From positions 1-7,670 of the forward strand of contig CAIQEX010000473.1 in assembly GCA_903870955.1 (NCBI GenBank): a DNA stretch of 7,670 bases, read 5' to 3'. This document shows, piece after piece, positions 1 to 5,675 of this stretch (positions are counted from its first letter, which is position 1; each line of letters begins with the position of its first letter). Made by a program: the position numbers and the translations under genes. This DNA is from an uncultured beta proteobacterium. Its GTDB lineage: Bacteria; Pseudomonadota; Gammaproteobacteria; Burkholderiales; Burkholderiaceae_C. Under the pieces are notes generated by a model. It ran no database searches. It was given only the letters and a program-made list of their open reading frames with translations, and was not told the origin of the DNA.

Positions 1-761
1 AGAAGCCAGGGCATGAGCGAGGCGTTTTCCACTGGATCCCAGAACCACCAGCCGCCCCAGCCCAATTCGTAATACGCCCAGGCACTGCCCATGGCGATTC
101 CGACAGTCAAAAACATCCAGGCCACGGTCGTCCAGGGCCGCGTCCAGCGCGCCCAGGTGGCGTCCAGATTGCCACCGATCAATGCGGCGATGGCGAAAGC
201 AAAGGCGACACAAAAACCCACATAGCCCATATACAGCGTGGGTGGATGGAACACCATGCCCGGATCCTGCAACAAAGGGTTCAAGTCGCGGCCATCGGCA
301 GGCACCGGAAACAAGCGGTCAAACGGGTTGGAGGTGAGCAACATGAACAGCAAAAATCCCACGCTGACCAAACCCATGACGGCCAAAATGCGGGCCAGCA
401 CTTCGCGCGGCAAATGGCGGCTGAACAAAGACACGGCCACCATCCACACCACCAGCATCTGCACCCACAGCAACAGCGAGCCTTCGTGGCCACCCCAAAA
501 ACCCGCGATCTGGTATTGCAAGGGCAAGTGGGTATTCGAGTTGGAGGCCACGTACAACACCGAGAAATCGCTGCGCACGAAGGAAATCATCAAACAAACC
601 GAGGCGAAACTGACCAACGTGAAAAGCACGTAGCTCAAGGGTCGTCCCAGCACCATCCAGTCCGCCCGGCCACGCGCCGCTCCCATCATGGGTATCACGC
701 CGAGGGCGAGTGCAACGGCCAGTGCGAGCCAGAGTAAAAAGTGTCCAATTTCAGGAATCAT
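1..761 (-). CDS. ccmF: Cytochrome c heme lyase subunit CcmF (partial, N-terminal 253 residues)
   Basis: CcmF is the inner-membrane subunit of the System I heme lyase that transfers heme from holo-CcmE to the CXXCH motif of apocytochromes c. The first 253 codons are present and the gene runs off the left edge; the family is usually about 640-660 residues. The ATG at 761 lies 2 bases after the ccmE stop and has no clear Shine-Dalgarno, so translation is probably coupled to ccmE. Visible features are several hydrophobic membrane segments, the [12 protein letters not shown] block (residues 88-99), [10 protein letters not shown] (171-180) with His172 matching a known transmembrane heme-ligand His of E. 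coli CcmF (His173), and the WWD-domain core [12 protein letters not shown] (about 235-246). The reading is unambiguous. Only the C-terminal part and the genes expected next (ccmG, ccmH) are out of view. Confidence 0.97.
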   Translation of the reverse strand, partial: MIPEIGHFLLWLALAVALALGVIPMMGAARGRADWMVLGRPLSYVLFTLVSFASVCLMISFVRSDFSVLYVASNSNTHLPLQYQIAGFWGGHEGSLLLWVQMLVVWMVAVSLFSRHLPREVLARILAVMGLVSVGFLLFMLLTSNPFDRLFPVPADGRDLNPLLQDPGMVFHPPTLYMGYVGFCVAFAFAIAALIGGNLDATWARWTRPWTTVAWMFLTVGIAMGSAWAYYELGWGGWWFWDPVENASLMPWL

Positions 762-763
762 GT

Positions 764-1219
764 TTATTTGCTCGTAACGATGGATGCAGCAGTTTTTTGA
801 TTGCTCTTGGCTGCGTTTTTAAGAGCTTCCGCTGCTTCAGGCGGCATGTAGTTTTCGTCGTGTTTGGCCAGCACTTCCTTGGCGACAAAGACGCCGTCCT
901 GCAGTTTGCCCTGCGCGACAACGCCCTTACCTTCCTTGAACAGATCGGGCAGGATGCCTTCAAAGTGCACCGGCACGCTCTTGGCGGTGTCGGTCACCAT
1001 GAAGTCCACCGCCACGCCCGTGCGCTTGACGCTGCCAGCCACCACCAGACCGCCGAGGCGGAAGGTGCGATTGACCGGGGCCTCTTTCGACTCGATTTGT
1101 GTGGGCGAGAAGAAGAACACCAGATTGCTCTGGAAAGCATTCAGGATCAGCGCGGCAGCTGCCGCAATCACCAGAACCACACCGGCCGCAATGGCCAGCC
1201 GTTTATGACGCGTTTTCAT
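764..1219 (-). CDS. ccmE: Cytochrome c-type biogenesis protein CcmE (periplasmic heme chaperone)
   Basis: CcmE binds heme covalently in the periplasm after loading by CcmABCD and hands it to the CcmFH lyase. The protein has 151 residues, normal for the family. A short basic N-terminus (MKTRHKR) is followed by one membrane anchor (about residues 8-28), then the OB-fold beta-barrel domain. The signature [12 protein letters not shown] (117-128) supplies the heme-attaching His120, equivalent to E. coli His130, and the nearby Tyr124. The tail after the motif is flexible and Ala/Lys/Ser-rich, as usual. The ATG at 1219 lies 5 bases after the ccmD stop, with an AAGG about 9 bases upstream that overlaps the end of ccmD. 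The His-type (HXXXY) motif marks the standard form, not the Cys variant found in some archaea and deltaproteobacteria. Confidence 0.98.
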   Translation of the reverse strand: MKTRHKRLAIAAGVVLVIAAAAALILNAFQSNLVFFFSPTQIESKEAPVNRTFRLGGLVVAGSVKRTGVAVDFMVTDTAKSVPVHFEGILPDLFKEGKGVVAQGKLQDGVFVAKEVLAKHDENYMPPEAAEALKNAAKSNQKTAASIVTSK

Positions 1220-1224
1220 ATTGT

Positions 1225-1392
1225 TTAACCTTGTTCATCCAGTTCACCGATTGCCACCAGAGCGGCCCGGTGTCTGCGTGCGGCCAGCACGGGCTCCAGC
1301 AGCATCCAGGCCGCCGTCACCCCATACGAACCCCACACATACAAGCCATAGCCACCCATGGCAAAAAAATCACCCGCACTGTTCCAAACCAT
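1225..1392 (-). CDS. ccmD: Heme exporter protein CcmD
   Basis: This is a 55-residue single-span inner-membrane protein. CcmD is a small accessory subunit of the CcmABC complex, needed for release of holo-CcmE. The sequence matches the family in length and layout: an N-terminal [16 protein letters not shown] block (residues 9-24) leading into the membrane helix (about 16-34), then a basic cytoplasmic stretch AARRHR (37-42) and an acidic tail. The reading frame is open further upstream, to 1461. I chose the ATG at 1392 because it follows the ccmC stop by 10 bases and has a good ribosome binding site (AAGGGGA) overlapping that stop; a longer start would invade ccmC. The gene is easily missed by annotation because of its size, but position and motif make it secure. 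Confidence 0.93.
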   Translation of the reverse strand: MVWNSAGDFFAMGGYGLYVWGSYGVTAAWMLLEPVLAARRHRAALVAIGELDEQG

Positions 1393-1402
1393 CTTGGTCC
1401 CC

Positions 1403-2146
1403 TTACTTTTGATTGGCCAGGGCCTTGACCCAATCGGCATCGCTTTCGCGCTCCAGCACAATGGCCCGTGCGCGCATGAACACTACCGCAAAGGCGTATG
1501 CCCAGAAGGCCACCGTCATCAATAACATCGACTCCAGCATGGTATGGGCCATCTTGGGTGCGGCCGTCATGCTGATGCTCGAACCCTGGTGCAAGGTGTT
1601 CCACCAGCGCACCGAGAAGTAAATGATGGGCACATTGACCGCACCGACGATGGCCAGCAAGGCCCCCGCATGGTCGGCGCGGCGTACATCGTCAATCGCC
1701 TCCACCAGTGCCATAAAGCCCAGGTAGAGAAACAGCAGAATCAACTCGGACGTCAGGCGCGCATCCCACACCCACCAGGTGCCCCAGGTTGGCTTGCCCC
1801 AGAAGGAACCGGTCCACAAGGCCAGAAACGTGAAGGCCGCACCGGTAGGTGCAATGGCCCGCGCCATCATCGAGGCCAGGCGCGCATTGGCGGCCCAACC
1901 GAATGCCGCCCAACCCGCCATGGCCATGTAGAGCACCATGGACATCCAGGCGGCAGGCACATGGATAAAGATGATGCGGTACGCGTCGCCCTGCGTGGCA
2001 TCGGTGGGCGCCACAAAGAAACCCACGTACAAGCCCCACACTGCCAACACAGCGGCGACGGCATACAGCCATGGCCCGGTGACGGTGGCCAGACGGTAAA
2101 ACGTCTTGGGTGACGCAAAAGTAAAAAGTCTTGGTAGTTTTTTCAT
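1403..2146 (-). CDS. ccmC: Heme exporter/handling protein CcmC
   Basis: CcmC is a six-span inner-membrane protein that presents heme at the periplasmic face to CcmE. The product is 247 residues (E. coli about 245). It carries the tryptophan-rich WWD motif WGTWWVWDARLTS (121-133). The two conserved histidines flanking it, His62 (IHVPAAW) and His186 (WNTLHQGSS), correspond to the heme-ligand histidines 60 and 184 of the E. coli protein. The hydrophobic segments are consistent with six helices. The frame is open further upstream (to 2299), but the ATG at 2146 gives the family-typical N-terminus MKKLPRLFTFASPKTFYRL and overlaps the ccmB stop as ATGA. That overlap suggests translational coupling and explains the lack of a strong ribosome binding site. 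Confidence 0.98.
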   Translation of the reverse strand: MKKLPRLFTFASPKTFYRLATVTGPWLYAVAAVLAVWGLYVGFFVAPTDATQGDAYRIIFIHVPAAWMSMVLYMAMAGWAAFGWAANARLASMMARAIAPTGAAFTFLALWTGSFWGKPTWGTWWVWDARLTSELILLFLYLGFMALVEAIDDVRRADHAGALLAIVGAVNVPIIYFSVRWWNTLHQGSSISMTAAPKMAHTMLESMLLMTVAFWAYAFAVVFMRARAIVLERESDADWVKALANQK

Positions 2147-2814
2147 ACAGAAATTCGCAAGGCAGCGGCCGTGGCCACCGGGGCGCCCAGGGCAGACAAC
2201 AGAAACATGGCACCCAAAAGATAGAAGTGGCCGTTGGGCGACAAACCAGACTCCGCTGCCGTCACGGCACCGGCACCAAAGATCAACACCGGAATGCACA
2301 GAGGCAGCACGATCAAAAGAATCAGCACGGCGGAATTACGCAGACCCAGCGTGAGCGCCGCGCCCATGCCACCCATCAAACTCAGGATGGGCGTACCCAA
2401 GAGCAGGCCAAACGCCATCAGACCAATCGAATCCCACGGCAAGCCAAACAGGAGGCCCAACAAAGGCGACACCAGCAACAGGGGCACACCCGTCATCAGC
2501 CAGTGGGCGATGCACTTGGCCGCAGCCAGTTCGATGCCGGATAAATGAGAGATCAGCATTTGCTCCAGCGAGCCATCCGAATAATCGCTGGCGTACATGG
2601 AGTTGAGCGAAAGCATGGAGGACAACAGCGCACAGACCCAGACGATGCCCGGCGCGATCTGCTTCAGCGTGGCCGCCTCGGGCCCGACACCCAATGGGAA
2701 CAGGCTGGCCGCCACGACAAAGAACACCACGGGCAACAATGCCTCTGCCGGACGTCGGCTGGCCAGCCGCAGGTCACGCACGAGGATTGCCATCATCGGG
2801 CTTGCTGAGGTCAT
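2143..2814 (-). CDS. ccmB: Heme exporter protein CcmB (ABC transporter permease)
   Basis: CcmB is the integral membrane partner of the CcmA ATPase in the CcmABCD complex, which uses ATP to release heme-loaded CcmE. The product is 223 residues (E. coli about 220) and is dominated by roughly six hydrophobic helices. The family-typical stretches are LASRRPAEALLPVVFF near the N-terminus, LNSMYASDYSDGSLEQMLIS in the first third, and LCIPVLIFGAGAV towards the C-terminus. The frame is open upstream to a GTG at 2886 that would overlap ccmA. I prefer the ATG at 2814 because GGAGGT lies 7-8 bases upstream and the protein then matches the normal length. The stop overlaps the ccmC start by 4 bases. Confidence 0.97.
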   Translation of the reverse strand: MTSASPMMAILVRDLRLASRRPAEALLPVVFFVVAASLFPLGVGPEAATLKQIAPGIVWVCALLSSMLSLNSMYASDYSDGSLEQMLISHLSGIELAAAKCIAHWLMTGVPLLLVSPLLGLLFGLPWDSIGLMAFGLLLGTPILSLMGGMGAALTLGLRNSAVLILLIVLPLCIPVLIFGAGAVTAAESGLSPNGHFYLLGAMFLLSALGAPVATAAALRISV

Positions 2815-2878
2815 GGAGAAACCTCCGTGCTTCGCACTGCGGTGCGAGCTTGCTTGGGGCGGCCCTGCGCTGCGCTCA
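2815..2878 (-). promoter_or_regulatory. ccmA-ccmB linker with hairpin and strong ribosome binding site
   Basis: This 64-base spacer is the only sizeable gap inside the ccm operon. It contains an inverted repeat (TCGCAC at 2832-2837 and GTGCGA at 2842-2847, 4-base loop). Two more pairs beyond a one-base bulge extend the stem to 2829-2849. The ccmB Shine-Dalgarno GGAGGT follows directly (on + strand acctcc, 2821-2826). No U-run follows, so it does not look like a terminator. It could modulate ccmB translation or mRNA stability, or be a copy of a dispersed short repeat. The function is inferred; the structure is seen. Confidence 0.5.
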
Positions 2879-3532
2879 TCACGCACGCGTCCCTTGGAGC
2901 ATGAGTTCCATCAAGGGCAAGCCTTCGGGTTGCACCCGGATATGGCTGGTGAACAACACCGTGCCACCACGCCGCGCGTTCTCGCAGAACAGCTCCTGCA
3001 CCAAGCCCAGACCGGCGTCGTCGAGCGCGTCAAACGGTTCATCCAGAACCCAGAAACCGGGTTTTTCTTCCAATGCCAGACGGGCCAGTGCGACGCGTCG
3101 GCGCTGCCCTTGAGACAGCATACGAACCGGCAACTTGCGGCGGTGAAACACGCCCATACGGCGCAGCGCGGTTTCCATGCGCTCTTGCGAACACGGGCGG
3201 CCATGAACAGTGGTGAGAAACTGCAGGGCTTCCAGCGCGGTCAAGTCGTCCTTGAGCGCATTGGCGTGACCCATATAAACCAGTTTGGATTGGTATTCGG
3301 TGGACTTGGCAAGGGGCTCGGCGTTCCAGCTCAACTGGCCGCCATCCGGCCGTGACAGGCCCGCGATGACCCGCAGCAGGCTGGTCTTGCCACTGCCGTT
3401 GGAACCGCGCAACCACACCAGTTGGCCCGCTTGCAGTTCAAAACTCAGTGCTTTGAAAAGAACTTCGGTGCCCCGGCGAACAGTGAGGTCCTGGGCACGA
3501 ATGCCCGTGCCTTGTTCATTATGAAAAGTCAA
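2879..3532 (-). CDS. ccmA: Cytochrome c biogenesis ATP-binding export protein CcmA
   Basis: CcmA is the cytoplasmic ABC ATPase of the CcmABCD heme-handling complex. The product is 217 residues, slightly longer than E. coli CcmA (about 205-207) because of its N-terminal extension. It has Walker A GSNGSGKTS (43-51), the ABC signature LSQGQRRRVALAR (139-151), Walker B WVLDEP (161-166) with catalytic Glu165, and the switch His197 (FTSH). The start is uncertain. The codon at 3532 is TTG with no clear ribosome binding site, and an in-frame TGA lies two codons further upstream. There is no in-frame ATG before the conserved domain. A rarer ATT at 3502, preceded by AAGG, would give a length closer to E. 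coli. It is the first gene of the ccm block, after a 204-base gap. Confidence 0.97.
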   Translation of the reverse strand: MTFHNEQGTGIRAQDLTVRRGTEVLFKALSFELQAGQLVWLRGSNGSGKTSLLRVIAGLSRPDGGQLSWNAEPLAKSTEYQSKLVYMGHANALKDDLTALEALQFLTTVHGRPCSQERMETALRRMGVFHRRKLPVRMLSQGQRRRVALARLALEEKPGFWVLDEPFDALDDAGLGLVQELFCENARRGGTVLFTSHIRVQPEGLPLMELMLQGTRA

Positions 3533-3560
3533 ATTTCAGCCAAGGTAAAAGATGAACCAC

Positions 3561-3611
3561 GCCTGTCGTCAGTTGTCAGTTTTCGGTGCCACCAGTCGCG
3601 CCGCGACAGGC
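3561..3611 (-). promoter_or_regulatory. Possible structured leader upstream of ccmA (two mutually exclusive stems)
   Basis: Perfect 8-base arms GCCTGTCG (3561-3568) and CGACAGGC (3604-3611) are separated by 35 bases. A second, tighter palindrome, GTCGCG/CGCGAC around one central base (3595-3607), shares bases 3604-3607 with the right arm, so the two stems cannot form together. A 7-base tandem repeat (GTCAGTT twice) lies in the intervening loop. The arrangement ends about 29 bases before the ccmA start codon. It resembles an RNA switch or attenuator in layout, but no known riboswitch family is recognised and no terminator U-run follows. Confidence 0.3.
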
Positions 3612-3626
3612 TCAAGTGGGGAACCT

Positions 3627-3632
3627 ATTATC
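3627..3632 (-). promoter_or_regulatory. Candidate -10 element for the ccm operon
   Basis: The minus-strand hexamer GATAAT sits about 95 bases before the ccmA start. No recognisable -35 hexamer lies 16-18 bases upstream; that position is instead covered by the inverted repeat at 3648-3674. This would suit an activator-dependent promoter or simply be chance. Weak candidate only. Confidence 0.2.
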
Positions 3633-3647
3633 GCTTACCCTCAGTAC

Positions 3648-3674
3648 ACCGGATTGACCTCGGACAATTCCGGT
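3648..3674. repeat. Imperfect inverted repeat, possible operator or hairpin
   Basis: ACCGGATTG (3648-3656) pairs with CAATTCCGGT (3665-3674), leaving one unpaired base and an 8-base loop. It lies between the DUF3443 stop and ccmA, where the -35 of the candidate promoter would be expected. No T-run follows on either strand, so a rho-independent terminator is unlikely. A dimeric regulator site is possible but not identified. Confidence 0.3.
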
Positions 3675-3678
3675 TGAG

Positions 3679-3692
3679 GTGCTTGTAAGCAC
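3679..3692. repeat. Short palindrome GTGCTT-GT-AAGCAC
   Basis: This is a perfect 6-base inverted repeat around a 2-base centre in the gap between the DUF3443 gene and ccmA, 4 bases from the larger inverted repeat at 3648-3674. Its size and symmetry are like a helix-turn-helix regulator half-site pair, but no regulator can be named. It may be chance. Confidence 0.2.
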
Positions 3693-3736
3693 AGGTAAAC
3701 GCCCTGCCATGATGCAAAAAATGGATTACGGATTTC

Positions 3737-5197
3737 TTAAATGCCGACCCAGGTAACCCAGGGTGTGGCGCTACCAGAAACCGTGATATCCCAAATCGAC
3801 ATGTAAACCCGTTTTCCGTAGAAAAATGGCATGCCCCAAGCAAAGTCCGTAGAACTTCCCGGGGCAGTTCCCGCGGCATTGCTAAACGCCGTATTGCTGG
3901 TTGAAAACAGTGCCTCGGCATTGCCCACCTGAAATTGCAGATCAACGCGATTCAGGAAGGTGCTGCCCCCGTCTGTCAACGCGGCATTCAAAGTCAACTT
4001 GCCCGGGTTCGTGGGGCAATACCAGGCAGCGACATTCGCACCTGCACCACCACAATTGGGTATCGGCGTACCGGAGTTGTCGTTAAAGAACAGGCCATTG
4101 GTACCCGTATCCAGATAACTACCGGTGTAAATCTGCGTCGTCGAACCGCGAAATAACTGGGTCGTTATGTTGAGGTAGGAATGGATGTTGAGGGGGTCGG
4201 TCCCCAACATAATCTTATTGGTGCTGGACGGTACGGTGTTATTGCTCAAACCGCTGGTACCTGAGGCAATGCTGTCCACGCCAAAAATCAGTTCACCACT
4301 GGCACTCGCCGCGCCGATGTCATTGACTGCGGGCATTGCCAACACCAGTCCGTTAGTGAACCGGCTGTCAATAAATGCCGAAATGGGATTGAACACCTGC
4401 AAATTGACGTCTACTTTGGCGGCAGTGTCGCACTCTCCGATGCTGATGGCACCTGGCAGACAACCATAGTATTGAACAAAGCTGCTATTGGTTGCGTAGC
4501 TGCCATCCAGGCAGACGCTGCCACAGTCGATGTTGGTACTGCCGACGCCCAGAATGCCGTTAGAACCCAATGCGCCCGCACTACTCAGAATCTTCCCATC
4601 GGCTTTGTTGGTGCAATCGGCAGGTGACTGAATTGCCTTTAGCGGGTCGGTCTCATCTTCAATGAGATGCACAGCCACCGGACTGGTCATTTGCCGACCC
4701 AATCCGACGACGGCTTGTGCATTGGCACCCCAAAGTCCACCGATGACGAAGGGATAGCATTCATACGTTTGGACCACCGGGTTAGCCGCTGGCACTTTAC
4801 CCAAAGAGGTGATGAACGCGGGTCGGGAAGAAACCTCGACGGGCGGCAGGTTCAGCGATTTGACCTTGCTCGCCAGTATCCTCAGTCCTACCGAACCGGT
4901 ATCGACCTGCACATGGTCAATAGTCACGCATTGGCTGGTATCCGTGGGTGAGCACACCTTCACCGTGGCGTACAAAATATTGGTGTTGGGTATCAGGTTG
5001 AAACCGCGCGGTCCGTCTTCCACCGTGACCAACAAGTTGTTGTCGGTCTGCACCGGGTTGAGCGTGACCGGCGGACTTTGACCCAGGCTATTGATGCCAC
5101 TCCCGCTGACCGTGGTGGTCGTGGAGTCGCCTCCACCGCAAGACCAGAGAAGCGCAATTAGACACAACGCAGCAAGGCGCCCGACGATCTTTTTCAT
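3737..5197 (-). CDS. DUF3443-family lipoprotein with pepsin-like double DTG motifs
   Basis: The product has 486 residues from the ATG at 5197; the frame is open to a TTG at 5212 that overlaps the previous gene, but the ATG gives a proper signal sequence. The N-terminus MKKIVGRLAALCLIALLWSC is a lipoprotein-like signal, with Cys20 as the probable lipid site followed by GGGD and a Ser/Thr-rich linker, so the protein is exported and likely anchored in the envelope. It matches the uncharacterised DUF3443 family of Burkholderiales. It has two D-T-G motifs, VDTGSVGLRI (Asp99) and LDTGTNGLFF (Asp363), as in two-lobed aspartic peptidases. It also has NGILGVG (213-219), ELIFGVDS (302-309) and a C-terminal WGMPFFYGKRVYMSIWD (454-470), in the order in which pepsins carry comparable blocks. 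Ten further cysteines could form disulfides. Peptidase activity is inferred, not shown. It starts 7 bases after the DUF2844 stop. Confidence 0.88.
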   Translation of the reverse strand: MKKIVGRLAALCLIALLWSCGGGDSTTTTVSGSGINSLGQSPPVTLNPVQTDNNLLVTVEDGPRGFNLIPNTNILYATVKVCSPTDTSQCVTIDHVQVDTGSVGLRILASKVKSLNLPPVEVSSRPAFITSLGKVPAANPVVQTYECYPFVIGGLWGANAQAVVGLGRQMTSPVAVHLIEDETDPLKAIQSPADCTNKADGKILSSAGALGSNGILGVGSTNIDCGSVCLDGSYATNSSFVQYYGCLPGAISIGECDTAAKVDVNLQVFNPISAFIDSRFTNGLVLAMPAVNDIGAASASGELIFGVDSIASGTSGLSNNTVPSSTNKIMLGTDPLNIHSYLNITTQLFRGSTTQIYTGSYLDTGTNGLFFNDNSGTPIPNCGGAGANVAAWYCPTNPGKLTLNAALTDGGSTFLNRVDLQFQVGNAEALFSTSNTAFSNAAGTAPGSSTDFAWGMPFFYGKRVYMSIWDITVSGSATPWVTWVGI

Positions 5198-5204
5198 GCG
5201 CGAA

Positions 5205-5675
5205 TTAACCAAGTCCGATTGACTTCGGATTCAGGCCTTGGGGAAGCAGGGAGCGCTTATAGGCATAGCCTGAAAACACCTGCAAATGACCCGAAGACTG
5301 CACCACCAGATCGCTGCCTTCGTGGTGAAACTGGCGTTGAATGCCACCTCTCTGCGCGGCCTGACTCGCCACAGCCTTGTAGTCCCCGAAGGAGGTGCCC
5401 ATCAGAGATGAAAGGTCTGGCTTGTACAGCGTATTCCACCGCACCGCGAAGACCTGCCCGTTGCCGGTCACAAACTGCTGCACGAGGGAGCCATTGGCCG
5501 ACTTCAACTCATGAACGGTGTATTGCTGCGCGCGCGCCACCGAGTGACGTGCACTCATGCGCACCCGAGCGGTTTCTATGGATGCCTGACCTTCCCCCAA
5601 ACCGGCCCAAGCCACACCTGCAGGTGCGGCAAGCAAGGCCAGCACCCACAAGTACCTGCGGCTACTGGAAGTCAT
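5205..5675 (-). CDS. DUF2844-family exported protein
   Basis: This is a small secreted or periplasmic protein of 156 residues from the ATG at 5675. The signal peptide is clear: basic SRR at residues 5-7, hydrophobic core 8-22 and an AWA cleavage site after residue 24. The mature part shows blocks I associate with the DUF2844 family: YTVHEL (52-57), GQVFAVRW (73-80), the KPDLSSLMG segment just after it, and DLVVQSSGHLQVFSGYAY (122-139). No catalytic motif or cysteine pair is visible and the biochemical role is unknown. The family is usually encoded next to DUF3443, as here. A GTG at 5708 could extend the protein by 11 residues, but that would spoil the signal peptide and enlarge the overlap with the upstream gene. 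The ATG start overlaps that gene by 14 bases, and no clear ribosome binding site is seen. Confidence 0.85.
   Translation of the reverse strand: MTSSSRRYLWVLALLAAPAGVAWAGLGEGQASIETARVRMSARHSVARAQQYTVHELKSANGSLVQQFVTGNGQVFAVRWNTLYKPDLSSLMGTSFGDYKAVASQAAQRGGIQRQFHHEGSDLVVQSSGHLQVFSGYAYKRSLLPQGLNPKSIGLG

Larger units (their letters stand above)
3533..3736 (-). promoter_or_regulatory. Non-coding gap between DUF3443 gene and ccmA; probable ccm control region
   Basis: No credible gene lies in these 204 bases. Reading along the minus strand it holds, in order: a T-rich stretch after the DUF3443 stop with no stem before it; a 14-base palindrome (3679-3692); an imperfect inverted repeat (3648-3674); a candidate -10 box GATAAT (3632-3627) with no good -35; and then leader sequence with two competing inverted repeats (3561-3611). 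The ccm operon's promoter and leader are the most likely content, but every regulatory assignment here is inference. Confidence 0.5.

Noticed and set aside
246..737. Long plus-strand open frames opposite ccmF
   Set aside because: They are antisense to a certain ccmF, rich in His/Gln/Arg as expected from reverse reading of GC-rich coding sequence, and match no family.
2821..2880. ccmA-ccmB hairpin as an intrinsic terminator
   Set aside because: No U-tract follows and a strong ribosome binding site for ccmB comes immediately after, so read-through is expected.
2597..3355. 252-codon plus-strand open frame opposite ccmA and ccmB
   Set aside because: It lies across two well-supported minus-strand genes and has no recognisable domain or start signal.
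3422..3688. Plus-strand open frame crossing the gap upstream of ccmA
   Set aside because: Part overlaps ccmA in antisense; no ribosome binding site or family resemblance, so the gap is treated as non-coding.
3700..3736. Possible terminator after the DUF3443 gene (minus-strand run of six T)
   Set aside because: No stable GC-rich stem precedes the T-run; only a short direct repeat AATCC is seen.
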